The position numbers were made by a program, and so were the translations under genes. A stretch of 64,000 nucleotides of DNA from Vibrio sonorensis (GTDB taxonomy: Bacteria > Pseudomonadota > Gammaproteobacteria > Enterobacterales > Vibrionaceae): positions 1-64,000 of the forward strand of contig NZ_LJJE01000094.1 of the NCBI RefSeq assembly GCF_001854765.1. Reading direction: 5' to 3'. The notes under the pieces are model-generated. The model saw only the letters and a program-made list of their open reading frames with translations. It made no database searches and had not been told where the DNA came from. Of this stretch, positions 29,671 to 39,281 are shown one piece after another. The first letter of the stretch is position 1, and each line of letters begins with the position of its first letter.

Positions 29671-30567
29671 ATGAAAAATCATCATACCCTTAGCCTTTTA
29701 CAAACGTTTGTCATCGTCGCTGAGGAGAAAAACCTCAGTCGTACGAGTGATATCCTGCACATTACTCCCAGTGCCGTTAGCCACCAAATGAAGCGTCTTG
29801 AGCAGCAACTCTCAGTCAAGCTTATCGAACGAAAATCTAAGGGGATAGAACTAACAAAAGCGGGTTCTCAACTATATGAGAGAGTAAAAAAGGGAATGAG
29901 TTTAATCAATTCAGGCCTGACAGAGGTAAGTACATCAACACTTACGCCGTTTGTCATCGCCGCTATCCCAAGTTTTGTAGACTTGGTTTTACTTCCCAAC
30001 ATCGATTCACTCAAAGCGCATTTCACAAATCAGGCGATAGAAATTATCGCTCTCGATAAAATTGCTGATTTCAATAACTCTCATATCGATTGTCATATCC
30101 ATTTTGGCGATGGGCAATATTCAGGAGCCAGAGCAAAGCATATTTGTGATGAGTGGGTATACCCAGCGGGACCCGCGTCTCTTAGTTTAGAAAGTAGTGA
30201 GATTGAACAATTACTCACATCATACCCTTTAATTGAATACCGTGGTAACGTTGAAGATCAGCCAGGAGCGCCAAATTGGCGCCAATGGATGTCGCAGCGG
30301 GGCTATTCACTAAGCCAATACACGGTTTCACTCATCATGAACAATGTTGCCATGACAATGGAAGCGGCAAAGCAGATGCAAGGCCTCTTTCTCGCTCGCC
30401 ACCAGTTGTGCTCAAAGCACTTAGGACCATCATTAGTTGCGCTAACTGAAGACAAAACCAAAACCGCATTTAGTTATTTCCTCGCCGCCACGGAAGATGC
30501 TTGGCAAGATGAAAAGCTTCTCAAGCTTTATGCTTGGTTGCTCACTGTTACAGAGCCAAATCGATAG
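29671..30567 (+). CDS. LysR family transcriptional regulator
   Basis: 298 aa. N-terminal winged helix with LLQTFVIVAEEKNLSRTSDILHITPSAVSHQMKRLEQQL and an effector-binding domain from about residue 90. The N-terminal half is close to the GcvA-like consensus, the C-terminal half diverges. It is divergent from the OsmC-family gene, the classic LysR-target layout. The regulated signal is unknown. Confidence 0.88.
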   Translation: MKNHHTLSLLQTFVIVAEEKNLSRTSDILHITPSAVSHQMKRLEQQLSVKLIERKSKGIELTKAGSQLYERVKKGMSLINSGLTEVSTSTLTPFVIAAIPSFVDLVLLPNIDSLKAHFTNQAIEIIALDKIADFNNSHIDCHIHFGDGQYSGARAKHICDEWVYPAGPASLSLESSEIEQLLTSYPLIEYRGNVEDQPGAPNWRQWMSQRGYSLSQYTVSLIMNNVAMTMEAAKQMQGLFLARHQLCSKHLGPSLVALTEDKTKTAFSYFLAATEDAWQDEKLLKLYAWLLTVTEPNR

Positions 30568-30721
30568 TGTTTTAATTGTAAAAAGGTATCGATTAACATT
30601 TCCTGACGAGAAAGGCTTAAGAAAGTCGATGCGCATCAGACTTTTAGCGGGTAAACATTGTCCAGATGACGAAAGGTGACAATAATTAATTTAACTTCGT
30701 AGTAACAAAGCGCTAATCGTC

Positions 30722-31357
30722 ATGGACTCGACTTACACAATTATCATCGCTGATGATCATCCACTGTTCCGCAATGCCCTTTTTCAATCGGTGCACATGG
30801 CGATCAGTGGTGCAAATTTGCTTGAAGCAGATTCATTAGATGCCCTGCTTGCTTTGCTTGCCAAAGAAGAAGAGCCCGATTTACTGCTACTGGATTTAAA
30901 AATGCCGGGAGCCAATGGTATGTCTGGTTTGATCCAATTGAGAGCAGAGCACCCAGACCTTCCGATTGTCGTCGTTTCTGCCAGTGAAGAACCTTCGGTA
31001 GTCACCCAAGTGAAGAGTCATGGCGCTTTTGGATTTATCCCCAAATCGAGCGATATGAGAGAACTGGTCAACGCCCTCAATCAAGTATTAAATGGCGACC
31101 CGTTTTTTCCAGAAGGCTCATTGACTGAAAATGCCGCTTGCAACGATTTAGCCGATAAGTTGGCGACCTTAACTCCTCAGCAATACAAGGTACTCGGCAT
31201 GCTTTCCGATGGTCTGCTAAATAAGCAAATCGCCTATGAGTTAAATGTTTCAGAAGCGACAATTAAAGCGCATATGACCGCTATCTTTCGCAAACTAGGA
31301 GTTAAAAACCGAACTCAAGCGGTGATCCTTCTCCAGCAGCTCGAAGCGGAATCTTAA
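30722..31357 (+). CDS. crbR: Response regulator CrbR (LuxR/NarL type) of the acetate switch
   Basis: 211 aa. Receiver domain with IIADDHPLFRNAL, phospho-acceptor LLLDLKMPG (Asp about 58) and PKSSDM. LuxR HTH with LTPQQYKVLGMLSDGLLNKQIAYELNVSEATIKAHMTAIF. In V. cholerae the CrbS/CrbR pair activates acs so that acetate is consumed when better carbon runs out. The gene cluster here (crbR, actP, crbS, acs) supports the name. An isolated palindrome 45 bp downstream may be its target. Confidence 0.88.
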   Translation: MDSTYTIIIADDHPLFRNALFQSVHMAISGANLLEADSLDALLALLAKEEEPDLLLLDLKMPGANGMSGLIQLRAEHPDLPIVVVSASEEPSVVTQVKSHGAFGFIPKSSDMRELVNALNQVLNGDPFFPEGSLTENAACNDLADKLATLTPQQYKVLGMLSDGLLNKQIAYELNVSEATIKAHMTAIFRKLGVKNRTQAVILLQQLEAES

Positions 31358-31401
31358 ACCGAATCGTCACTCTCCCTCTCTCCATCATTGTTTAGTGTCA
31401 C

Positions 31402-31420
31402 GGGTATGCACTGCATACCC
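31402..31420. promoter_or_regulatory. Near-perfect palindrome between crbR and the DUF4212/actP operon
   Basis: GGGTATGCA-C-TGCATACCC, two perfect 9-bp arms around one base. No T tract follows, so a terminator is unlikely. The remaining 31421-31669 holds the actP operon promoter with no strong sigma-70 consensus that I could find. Confidence 0.5.
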
Positions 31421-31669
31421 CTTGACCTTGTTAGATTCAGATCGCGATCCAGCGATAAAACACTCTTCAACGACAAAACCGTGTTAGACCTTTGGCTAAT
31501 TTAACATCCGGTTAACATCACATTTTCCATACTAAACGCATTGCATTGCCCATTTTTAGGGCTCTAAAACCATTTAGCGCCCCGACTAAAGTTGAAAAGA
31601 GTTCTTGCCTTACCCTTGCTATTGTAAATCGTGAAACATATTTTTAACAACCAACGTAAGGAGACGGCA

Positions 31670-31933
31670 ATGGCGTTTGAAAGTCAGGAACGTGCCAAAG
31701 CCTATTGGGACAAGAACGTAAAACTGATGATCAACTTAATGGTCGTCTGGTTCGTTGTATCTTTCGGCTGCGGTATCTTATTCGTAGATGTACTCAATGA
31801 ATTTCAAATCGGCGGCTACAAGCTTGGTTTCTGGTTTGCACAACAAGGCTCAATCTATACCTTCCTAGGTATTATTTTCTACTACGCGTGGAAAATGAGA
31901 CAGATTGACCGCGAATTTAACGTTGACGAGTAA
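31670..31933 (+). CDS. DUF4212 small subunit of a sodium/solute symporter
   Basis: 87-aa membrane protein with two hydrophobic segments (about residues 20-42 and 55-75) and the family ending YYAWKMRQIDREFNVDE. It is always paired with an SSS-type symporter, here 12 bp downstream. An upstream ATG at 31631 is in frame, but SD AAGGAGA fits MAFESQERAKAYW at 31670. Probable accessory subunit for acetate or other short-chain acid uptake. Confidence 0.9.
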   Translation: MAFESQERAKAYWDKNVKLMINLMVVWFVVSFGCGILFVDVLNEFQIGGYKLGFWFAQQGSIYTFLGIIFYYAWKMRQIDREFNVDE

Positions 31934-31945
31934 GGAGCTGGTCAG

Positions 31946-33673
31946 ATGGATTTGAAAACGATTACGTATCTCGTTGTAGGCGCAACCTTTATTCTTTATA
32001 TCGGTATTGCGATCTGGGCTCGCGCGGGGTCAACAAAAGAGTTTTACGTTGCCGGTGGTGGTGTAAACCCTATCGCTAACGGTATGGCAACGGCTGCGGA
32101 CTGGATGTCGGCTGCTTCATTTATTTCGATGGCAGGTCTGATTGCCTTTATGGGATACGGCGGTTCCGTCTTCCTTATGGGTTGGACGGGTGGCTACGTT
32201 CTTCTCGCACTACTCTTAGCACCTTACCTTCGCAAATTTGGTAAATTTACCGTTCCAGAATTTGTTGGCGAACGCTTCTACTCTAACGCTGCGCGAATTG
32301 TAGCGGTAGTGTGTTTGATCATCGCATCGGTAACTTACGTTATCGGTCAGATGAAAGGGGTTGGTGTTGCATTTGGTCGCTTCCTAGAAGTTGATTACGC
32401 AACAGGTCTTGGTATCGGTATGTGTATCGTATTCATCTACGCCGTTATGGGCGGGATGAAAGGCATTACCTATACGCAGATAGCACAATACTGTGTACTC
32501 ATTCTTGCATACACTATTCCAGCAGTATTTATCTCTCTGCAGTTGACAGGTAACCCACTTCCACAGATTGGTCTAGGTAGTACCATGACTGGAACCGACG
32601 TCTATCTACTCGATCGGCTCGATCAAGTGGTGACCGAACTCGGATTTACCGAATATACCACCCAAGTGCGGGGCGACACTCTCAACATGTTTGTGTACAC
32701 CATGTCACTGATGATCGGTACTGCGGGTCTGCCACACGTTATTATCCGTTTCTTCACTGTACCTAAAGTACGCGACGCTCGTACCTCGGCAGGTTGGGCA
32801 CTACTGTTTATTGCGATTCTTTACACTACTGCACCTGCTGTAGCGGCGATGGCTCGTCTAAACCTGATGGATACAGTAAATCCAGCACCGGGCCAAAACT
32901 TGGCTTACGATGAGCGTCCAGCTTGGTTCAAGAACTGGGAAACAACAGGGCTACTAGGCTTTGAAGACAAAAATGGCGATGGTGAAATCCAGTACACCTC
33001 AAGCAAAGAAACCAACGAACTACGCGTTGACCGTGACATCATGGTACTCGCTAACCCAGAGATCGCTAAACTGCCTAACTGGGTCATCGCTCTAGTTGCA
33101 GCCGGTGGTCTGGCAGCCGCGCTATCCACGGCAGCAGGTTTATTGTTGGCGATATCCTCCGCCATATCCCATGACTTAATTAAAGGGGTAATAAACCCGA
33201 ATATATCCGAGAAGAAAGAGCTGCTCGCCAGCCGGATAGCCATGGCGGTCGCCATTGCGGTAGCTGGGTATCTGGGGCTGAATCCACCAGGTTTCGCCGC
33301 CGGTACGGTAGCACTGGCCTTTGGTCTCGCGGCGTCCTCTATCTTCCCGGCTCTGATGATGGGTATCTTCAGTAAGAGTATTAACAAAGAAGGTGCTATC
33401 GCAGGTATGATCGCGGGTATTAGTATCACCCTATTCTACGTATTCCAACACAAAGGCATCCTGTTTATTGCCGACTGGAAATACCTAGAAAGCTGGGGTA
33501 GCAACTGGTTCCTAGGTATTGAGCCAAACGCGTTTGGTGCAATTGGTGCTCTGTTCAACTTTATCGTGGCGTTCGCAGTATCTCGTGTAACGGCTGAAAC
33601 ACCACAAGAAGTGAAAGATCTGGTGGAACACGTACGCGTTCCAGCTGGTGCGGGTGAAGCTCAGTCACACTAA
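31946..33673 (+). CDS. actP: Sodium:solute symporter, cation/acetate type
   Basis: 575-aa SSS family symporter with about 13 helices. Substrate and Na+ site segments GGVNPIANGMATAADWMSAASFI and GLPHVIIRFFTVP fit the ActP/acetate clade. A soluble insert (about residues 315-365, with EDKNGDGEIQY) lies between two helices. Co-transcribed with the DUF4212 gene. Acetate is inferred from the CrbSR/acs context. SD TAAGGAG. The stretch 33131-33270 uses rarer codons than its surroundings, a small local anomaly. Confidence 0.88.
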   Translation: MDLKTITYLVVGATFILYIGIAIWARAGSTKEFYVAGGGVNPIANGMATAADWMSAASFISMAGLIAFMGYGGSVFLMGWTGGYVLLALLLAPYLRKFGKFTVPEFVGERFYSNAARIVAVVCLIIASVTYVIGQMKGVGVAFGRFLEVDYATGLGIGMCIVFIYAVMGGMKGITYTQIAQYCVLILAYTIPAVFISLQLTGNPLPQIGLGSTMTGTDVYLLDRLDQVVTELGFTEYTTQVRGDTLNMFVYTMSLMIGTAGLPHVIIRFFTVPKVRDARTSAGWALLFIAILYTTAPAVAAMARLNLMDTVNPAPGQNLAYDERPAWFKNWETTGLLGFEDKNGDGEIQYTSSKETNELRVDRDIMVLANPEIAKLPNWVIALVAAGGLAAALSTAAGLLLAISSAISHDLIKGVINPNISEKKELLASRIAMAVAIAVAGYLGLNPPGFAAGTVALAFGLAASSIFPALMMGIFSKSINKEGAIAGMIAGISITLFYVFQHKGILFIADWKYLESWGSNWFLGIEPNAFGAIGALFNFIVAFAVSRVTAETPQEVKDLVEHVRVPAGAGEAQSH

Positions 33674-33690
33674 TCACATCTCTTGATCAC

Positions 33691-33714
33691 AAAGCCCCTT
33701 CGGGGGCTTTTTTC
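33691..33714 (+). terminator. Terminator of actP
   Basis: AAAGCCCC-TTCG-GGGGCTTTTTTC, a UUCG-type tetraloop hairpin. Confidence 0.9.
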
Positions 33715-33741
33715 TTCACCATTATTCGTTATCTTAATTAC

Positions 33742-33803
33742 CTATACCTAAGTGACTTTCATCTGCGAGGTGGCTTAGGTATAGAAAATAAAAAATGAAA
33801 GTC
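33742..33803 (+). repeat. Two interlocked inverted repeats upstream of the 33821 gene
   Basis: Arms CTATACCTAAG (33742-33752) and CTTAGGTATAG (33774-33784) are perfectly complementary. A second pair, GACTTTCAT (33754-33762) and ATGAAAGTC (33795-33803), interlocks with it: the loop of the first stem pairs with sequence past its 3' arm. Either a pseudoknot-like or mutually exclusive leader structure, or the remnant of a small intergenic repeat. Confidence 0.6.
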
Positions 33804-33820
33804 GTTGCAAGGAAGCCCCT

Positions 33821-34303
33821 ATGTTCAAAAATAAGCATTTTATCATTGCTTTATTGGTTGCCCCCATTCTCTCTATCATCGCTTACTTTGGCACTGATAT
33901 GGCGGTCAGCGAAAAACCTCACGCTGCAAAAGAAGGTGGAACTTACAAACTGGTCTCTAAATCGAACTGTCGCTACACCAGCGGGCTGTGTGATATGGAA
34001 AATGGCGACTTCAAGATTAAATTCCGTTCTGAGAGTCTGACAAACAGCCAGCTTGAACTCAGTTTAACCTCCGCCATTCCTCTGCAAGGCATTGCCGTTT
34101 CTCTAGCCGACTCCATGGACGAGAGCAACACCCCCACTAGCATGGAAATGGTTGATGACTCTCCTCAAAAGTGGCGTGTCGTTCTAGAAGCGCCTAAGTC
34201 TGACCAAACATGGCTAAGAGTTGTGGTTCAATCTCAGGGGACCACCTACTATGGCGACACTCAAACCAAATTTGTGGTTTATGAAACACTGACCAATAAC
34301 TAA
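33821..34303 (+). CDS. Conserved hypothetical membrane-anchored protein
   Basis: 160 aa, not recognised. One N-terminal hydrophobic segment (residues 8-26, IIALLVAPILSIIAYFGTDM) acts as signal anchor or signal peptide. The rest is a polar periplasmic domain rich in beta-type sequence (KLVSKSNCRYTSGLCDMENG, with two Cys that could form a disulfide). SD AAGGA. It sits between actP and the convergent crbS in the acetate cluster, and may belong to it, but no function can be assigned. Confidence 0.7.
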   Translation: MFKNKHFIIALLVAPILSIIAYFGTDMAVSEKPHAAKEGGTYKLVSKSNCRYTSGLCDMENGDFKIKFRSESLTNSQLELSLTSAIPLQGIAVSLADSMDESNTPTSMEMVDDSPQKWRVVLEAPKSDQTWLRVVVQSQGTTYYGDTQTKFVVYETLTNN

Positions 34304-34313
34304 GCCCAGAATT

Positions 34314-34343
34314 GAAAAGAGGAAGCTGTGCTTCCTCTTTTTT
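34314..34343. terminator. Bidirectional terminator between the 33821 gene and crbS
   Basis: AAAGAGGAAGC-TGT-GCTTCCTCTTTTTT between convergent genes. Confidence 0.88.
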
Positions 34344-34357
34344 ATGGCTGTAACAAT

Positions 34358-37300
34358 TTAGTTTGCCCTATTCAGAATGGCTCTGAGCTTGAGCGGTTTA
34401 ACCGGCTTGGGAATAAAACTAAAACCATTGGACTCAATACCGTCCATCATATCTGGGGTTCGGTCTGCACTGATAATGACACCAATAAAACTATCGCCCA
34501 AACGCAATTTGCACTGCTGTAACACCTCCAAGCCCGTGCGCCCGTTATCCAGTCGATAGTCTGACAAAATGACGTCCGGTACCCAATTTTCATCGATGCA
34601 CTTCAAGCTGTTAACTATGTCCTGCGCTGTGCGTACATTACACCCCCAGCGCGCCAAAAGCTGTTCCATTCCAATCAGAATTTCAGGTTCATTATCAACA
34701 CACAGTACATTGAGATGACTTAAGCTAGAGACGTTTGCACTTTCAGTGACCACTGTAGGTTTAGACGCCTCTGCCGCTCGTGGCAAAGCGATAGAAAAAA
34801 CACTGCCCCTTCCCGGCCACGAGCGCATCGAGATTTCGTGGCCCAGTACGTGAGCAATGCCTTTGGATATGGCAAGTCCCAATCCCAAACCTTGATCTGA
34901 ACGGACTTGACTGGCTCGGGTAAACTCTTCAAAGATTTCCTGCTGCTTATCTTCATCGATACCCATACCATTGTCCCAAACATCGATCCGGACCTGACCT
35001 CGATGACGACGCACTCCGAGAATCACTTTGCCGTTAGGGCTATATCGAAATGCATTGGTTAGAAAGTTCTGAACCACGCGGCGCAGTAATTTTGGATCAG
35101 ACTTAACCAATAACTCAGACGGCATCATACTGAAGTCGATACCCTGTTGTTTACCCAAAGCACTGAACTCCGCATTGAGGTTGTTGAGCACCTCCTTGAC
35201 CGCAAAGCTTTGAACATTGACATCGAGCTTACCAGACTCCAATCGAGAAATATCGAGCAAGTCGCCTATCAACTCTTCAGCCGCCCCCAGCGCACTTTCG
35301 ATATGATGGGAAAGGTCTTTTGTTTCTTTGTCTACCGCCACCTCTGACAGTGAAGAAGCAAACAAACGCGCCGCATTAAGAGGCTGCATAAGATCGTGGC
35401 TCACTGCGGCAAGAAAACGCGATTTGGACTGAGATTCTTGTTCACTGCGTTGAGTAGCGCTCACCAACTGTTTGTTGAGTTTTTCGAGCTCTTGAGTACG
35501 AACTTTCACCCGTTCTTCTAAGGTTTCATTAGCTTCTTTTAGGGCTTGTTCGGCATCTCTAAACACCGTGATATCAGTGAAACTCATCACGAAACCACCG
35601 CCCGGCATGGGGTTGCCTTGTACCTCAATCACGCGACCATCGGGGCGAACACGAGAAGAGGTATGGCGACTGCCTTGCTCTAAGTGGAAGATTCGACGAC
35701 GTACGTGATCTTCTGGATCTCCCGGACCACAGAGCCCTTGCTCAGCATTGTGACGAATCACATCGGCAATGGGACGCCCAACCTGAATAAGGCCGGCAGG
35801 AAAAGTAAAGAGCTCCAAATATCGTTGGTTCCAAGCCACCAGTCTGAGTTGTTTATCAACCACCGCAATGCCTTGTCCAATATGTTCTATTGCCCCTTGC
35901 AGCAAGCCACGGCTGAAATCGTATAGTTCCGACGCTTCGTCCACGATAGTCGCCACTTCTTCCAACTGCATGTTTCGACCTTGCAGTGCTGAAGTTAAAA
36001 CCAGCTTAGCCGACGATGCACCAAACACGCCAGCGAGTACCCTTTCCGTGTGACGAATCAAGGTAGAGGGAGCCTGTTGATTGGGCAATAGTGTTTCCCT
36101 TTGCTGACCCCAATACTGATGAAAGGCACTTCTCACCCGAGTTCGACCAACAAAACGGGAGGCTAACATCTCCAGCTCACCCACCGTCACTCGGCTCTGA
36201 TACAAGCTCATATTTTCGCTTTCTGGAAGTGGCGTGCCCACAAATGAAGCGGATTGTAATCGCTCGCTAAGACTAGCGCGAGTGAGTAGCGAAACAACGA
36301 CATAACACAAGGTGTTGGCAGTCACACTGAGGATCATTCCCCAATCAGATCGCTGTATTCCCATGTCACCAAACCAATCTGGTGGCGTGATTATCCACAA
36401 TAAAAAGTTGGTATCCGCATCACCGGCCAACATGTCGGTTTGGCTCATTAAGGTGATCAACCAGATGGTAAAGCCCAAGGCGAGCCCAACATATACTCCT
36501 TTGCGATTGCCCTGACGCCAGTACATGCCGCCCAATAGTGCAGGGGCAAACTGGGTAATAGCAGCAAAAGAGAGGAAGCCAATCGCCGAAAGAGAGTGAA
36601 TGCTGTCTAATGCTTGATAGAAACCCCAAGCCCCTAATAACAAAAGTAATATAAGCGCACGGCGTATCACTAATAGAACACCGGAGAAGTGGCGATGATT
36701 TCTCTGGGACAACTTCATTCGCCGTAAAAGCAAAGGCATCACCAAGTCATTAGAAACCATAATAGCCAGTGCGATAGTCGATACGATAACCATACCACTT
36801 GCAGCCGATGTGCCGCCTAAAAAAGCGAGTAAAGCAATGTCCGATGCGCCCACTGACATTGGCAAACTGATCACGTAAGTATCTGGTGCAGCGCTGTCTA
36901 ATAGGCTTTGCCCAACCCAAGCGATTGGCAGAACAAACAGCCCCATCAGAATTAAATAAAGCGGAAAAAGCCATCGAGCCGTGTGCAGATCTTGTGCTCG
37001 TTCATTCTCAACAACCATAGTGTGGAACTGTCTGGGCAGGCAGACAATCGCCATCATGGTCAAAAGGGTGTGTATAAACAGAGTGGGTAAATTGGGCGAT
37101 TGATAGGTTTGCTTGGCGATATCAATCAAATGGACGTCAGGTCTGTTGATAGCGAGGTACAGTATAAAGAAGCCCACTACCAAAAAAGCCACCAGCTTAA
37201 TCAAGGATTCAAAAGCGATAGCTTTCATCATACCTCGGTGGTGCTCAGTGTTATCAATATGGCGAGTACCAAACAACATGGTAAACACGGCTAAAGCCAA

Positions 37301-37789
37301 TACCACAAACCAAGAAGCATCTAACTCTTGTGCACCGAGTTGACTGGGCAGATCAGGAGCGATGATCTCCAATCCCATAGTGATACCGCGAAGCTGCAAA
37401 GCGATATAAGGCAAAATACCCACGACAGCGATTAAAGTGACAACGACAGCGAGGCCCTGAGACTTGCCGTAACGCGCAGCAATAAAGTCAGCAATAGAAG
37501 TAATATGCTCGCGCTTAGCCACTAAAATTAACCGAGCTAAGATCCGCCATCCAAAGGTAAAGACAATAATAGGGGCGAGGTATATGGGTAGGAAGGACCA
37601 AGGGTTTGAACTCGCTTGGCCAACCGTGCCGTAGAAGGTCCATGAAGTACAATAAACCGCAATGGAAAGGCTATAAATCCACGGTCGCCACTTCGCTAAC
37701 CAGTTCTGTTGACGGTCGCCGTACCAAGCAATTAGAAACAGTATCACCAGATACGTAAGCGATACGGGAATGACAATCCATCCTTGCAT
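34358..37789 (-). CDS. crbS: Hybrid sensor histidine kinase CrbS (SLC5-STAC-PAS-HK-REC)
   Basis: 1143-aa kinase. Residues 1-500 form an SSS/SLC5 transporter-like domain with about 13 helices, followed by a STAC-like linker (about 520-640) and a PAS domain (HIGQGIAVVDKQLRLVAWNQRYLELF, about 645). Next come a coiled coil, the H-box FLAAVSHDLMQPLNAARLFA, the ATPase (NFLTNAFRYSP, DNGMGIDEDK, GLGLGLAIS) and a C-terminal receiver (VLCVDNEPEIL, VILSDYRLDNGRTG). It senses an unknown cue, perhaps acetate flux, and acts on CrbR to drive acs. SD AAGGAAG. Confidence 0.92.
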   Translation of the reverse strand: MQGWIVIPVSLTYLVILFLIAWYGDRQQNWLAKWRPWIYSLSIAVYCTSWTFYGTVGQASSNPWSFLPIYLAPIIVFTFGWRILARLILVAKREHITSIADFIAARYGKSQGLAVVVTLIAVVGILPYIALQLRGITMGLEIIAPDLPSQLGAQELDASWFVVLALAVFTMLFGTRHIDNTEHHRGMMKAIAFESLIKLVAFLVVGFFILYLAINRPDVHLIDIAKQTYQSPNLPTLFIHTLLTMMAIVCLPRQFHTMVVENERAQDLHTARWLFPLYLILMGLFVLPIAWVGQSLLDSAAPDTYVISLPMSVGASDIALLAFLGGTSAASGMVIVSTIALAIMVSNDLVMPLLLRRMKLSQRNHRHFSGVLLVIRRALILLLLLGAWGFYQALDSIHSLSAIGFLSFAAITQFAPALLGGMYWRQGNRKGVYVGLALGFTIWLITLMSQTDMLAGDADTNFLLWIITPPDWFGDMGIQRSDWGMILSVTANTLCYVVVSLLTRASLSERLQSASFVGTPLPESENMSLYQSRVTVGELEMLASRFVGRTRVRSAFHQYWGQQRETLLPNQQAPSTLIRHTERVLAGVFGASSAKLVLTSALQGRNMQLEEVATIVDEASELYDFSRGLLQGAIEHIGQGIAVVDKQLRLVAWNQRYLELFTFPAGLIQVGRPIADVIRHNAEQGLCGPGDPEDHVRRRIFHLEQGSRHTSSRVRPDGRVIEVQGNPMPGGGFVMSFTDITVFRDAEQALKEANETLEERVKVRTQELEKLNKQLVSATQRSEQESQSKSRFLAAVSHDLMQPLNAARLFASSLSEVAVDKETKDLSHHIESALGAAEELIGDLLDISRLESGKLDVNVQSFAVKEVLNNLNAEFSALGKQQGIDFSMMPSELLVKSDPKLLRRVVQNFLTNAFRYSPNGKVILGVRRHRGQVRIDVWDNGMGIDEDKQQEIFEEFTRASQVRSDQGLGLGLAISKGIAHVLGHEISMRSWPGRGSVFSIALPRAAEASKPTVVTESANVSSLSHLNVLCVDNEPEILIGMEQLLARWGCNVRTAQDIVNSLKCIDENWVPDVILSDYRLDNGRTGLEVLQQCKLRLGDSFIGVIISADRTPDMMDGIESNGFSFIPKPVKPLKLRAILNRAN

Positions 37790-37806
37790 TTATCTTCCTT
37801 CCATAA

Positions 37807-37834
37807 AAAACTTCTTCCGTGTGGAAGAAGTTTT
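37807..37834 (-). terminator. Terminator of the HcaT-like transporter gene
   Basis: AAAACTTCTTCC-GTGT-GGAAGAAGTTTT, between the leftward transporter gene and crbS. T run on both strands. Confidence 0.85.
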
Positions 37835-37873
37835 ATTTAACTAAGGATTAACAATAAGCTCAAATGGTTAAAG

Positions 37874-39051
37874 TTAATTCTGTGGTTTAGGCTCCGCTTT
37901 CAATTCCGGCGTTTCATCTTTCGAATCCACCTTGATCAACAAGCTAAACCGCCCATCAATGCCATTGCCCAGAATACATTTGCACCCCAATTTTCGTAGC
38001 CCCAGCCACTTAGAGTGGTCATTAAAGCGATAAATGCCCCTAACGGAATAGCGTTGTACAAGGCTTGAAGTGCAACCACTTTGTTCGGCTCAGAGTTTTG
38101 AATGTATTGAATCGCAGCAATGTGTGCCATAGCAAATGTCACACCGTGCAGTAATTGAACTAATACCAAACCTATCACTGCTGTCGTCGAAGCGGTAATC
38201 CCCCAGCGAACCAATACACCCAGTGCGGCAATCGCAAACAGTGTCCGAATACTCCATCCAGAAAATAGGCGGCCACTAAGGGCAAACACGCCGACTTCGG
38301 CAATAACACCTAAGCTCCAAAGGTAGCCAATAATCGCTTCTGAATGTCCAGCTTCTTTCCAATATATGGCGCTAAAGCTGTAGTAAGCCGCATGGCTACC
38401 CTGAATCAATGCCACTAATACAAGGAACTTGATAACGGGCAGCTCTTTTAACAACTCAATGAGTTTAGGGCGCTCTGTATGTTCTTCGGTCTGCGATACG
38501 GGCATTGGGTTGACGTTGCGCAAACTCAATATCAGAGAGGCAATCAAGCCAGCAAGCGCCGTGTATACGATCATATCGCTGCCATACTCCGCGACTAAAT
38601 AACCCACTACGGTTGAGCCAGCAATAAAGGCAATCGAGCCCCATAATCGCGTTTTACCGTAATCGAGCATTTTTAATCGCGAATAGTGGTTTGTCATCGC
38701 GTCCGATAAAGGTACTACTGGACCACAAGCCAAGTTAAACAACACACTGGCGACGGCTAACATCCAGAAGTTACCACCGGTAAATAAGTGGAAGAAGATA
38801 AAGATCAGAGACGCAACACTTAGCCAGCGCAGAGCGGGAATTAAGTGCTCCACTTTGTGGATCCTTGGAGTAATCACCATATTTGCCACACATCGCGTCG
38901 CAAAAGAGATACCCATTAACAGACCAATATCGGTTGCGGATACACCTTGGCCTTCAAACCAAAGTGCCCAAAATGGCAAATAAACGCCATATGTGAAGAA
39001 AAAACCTACGAAATACTGAGATATCCAGCCGTAAGGGGAAGGAGACAACAT
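37874..39051 (-). CDS. HcaT-like MFS transporter, C-terminus displaced by a 1-nt frameshift
   Basis: 12-helix major facilitator related to the E. coli 3-phenylpropionate permease HcaT: YFVGFFFTYGVYLPFWALWFEG, LDYGKTRLWGSIAF, QGSHAAYYSFSAIYW. As written the frame stops at 37936 right after MALMGGLAC (371 aa). Adding one base in the T run near 37952 restores MGGFSLLIKVDSKDE and a hydrophilic tail to the TAA at 37874-37876, as expected for the last helix and tail. The real substrate is unknown. The location between crbS and the DUF294 gene may be incidental. Confidence 0.85.
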
Positions 39052-39281
39052 CGATCAGCCTTAATACCATTGGGGAACATGGGCGCATTATGCTCCCATC
39101 TCCATAAGATAAAAAGGGAATATTCGGAAACTAACTATTTCCTGTATTTCTCACTCGTTTACAGTATGAAGGCATCACAAATCAAACTGAGATGATTTGC
39201 CAATTCGACCAAAGTCGTCTGGAGGTTAGCGAAAAATTTGTCACACTTGCTTTAAGTGAAACAGTGAAGTGCGAGCCTACT

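Noticed and set aside
31590..31630. Sigma-54 promoter before the actP operon
   Set aside because: CTTGCC...CTTGC looked similar, but the obligatory GG at -24 is missing.
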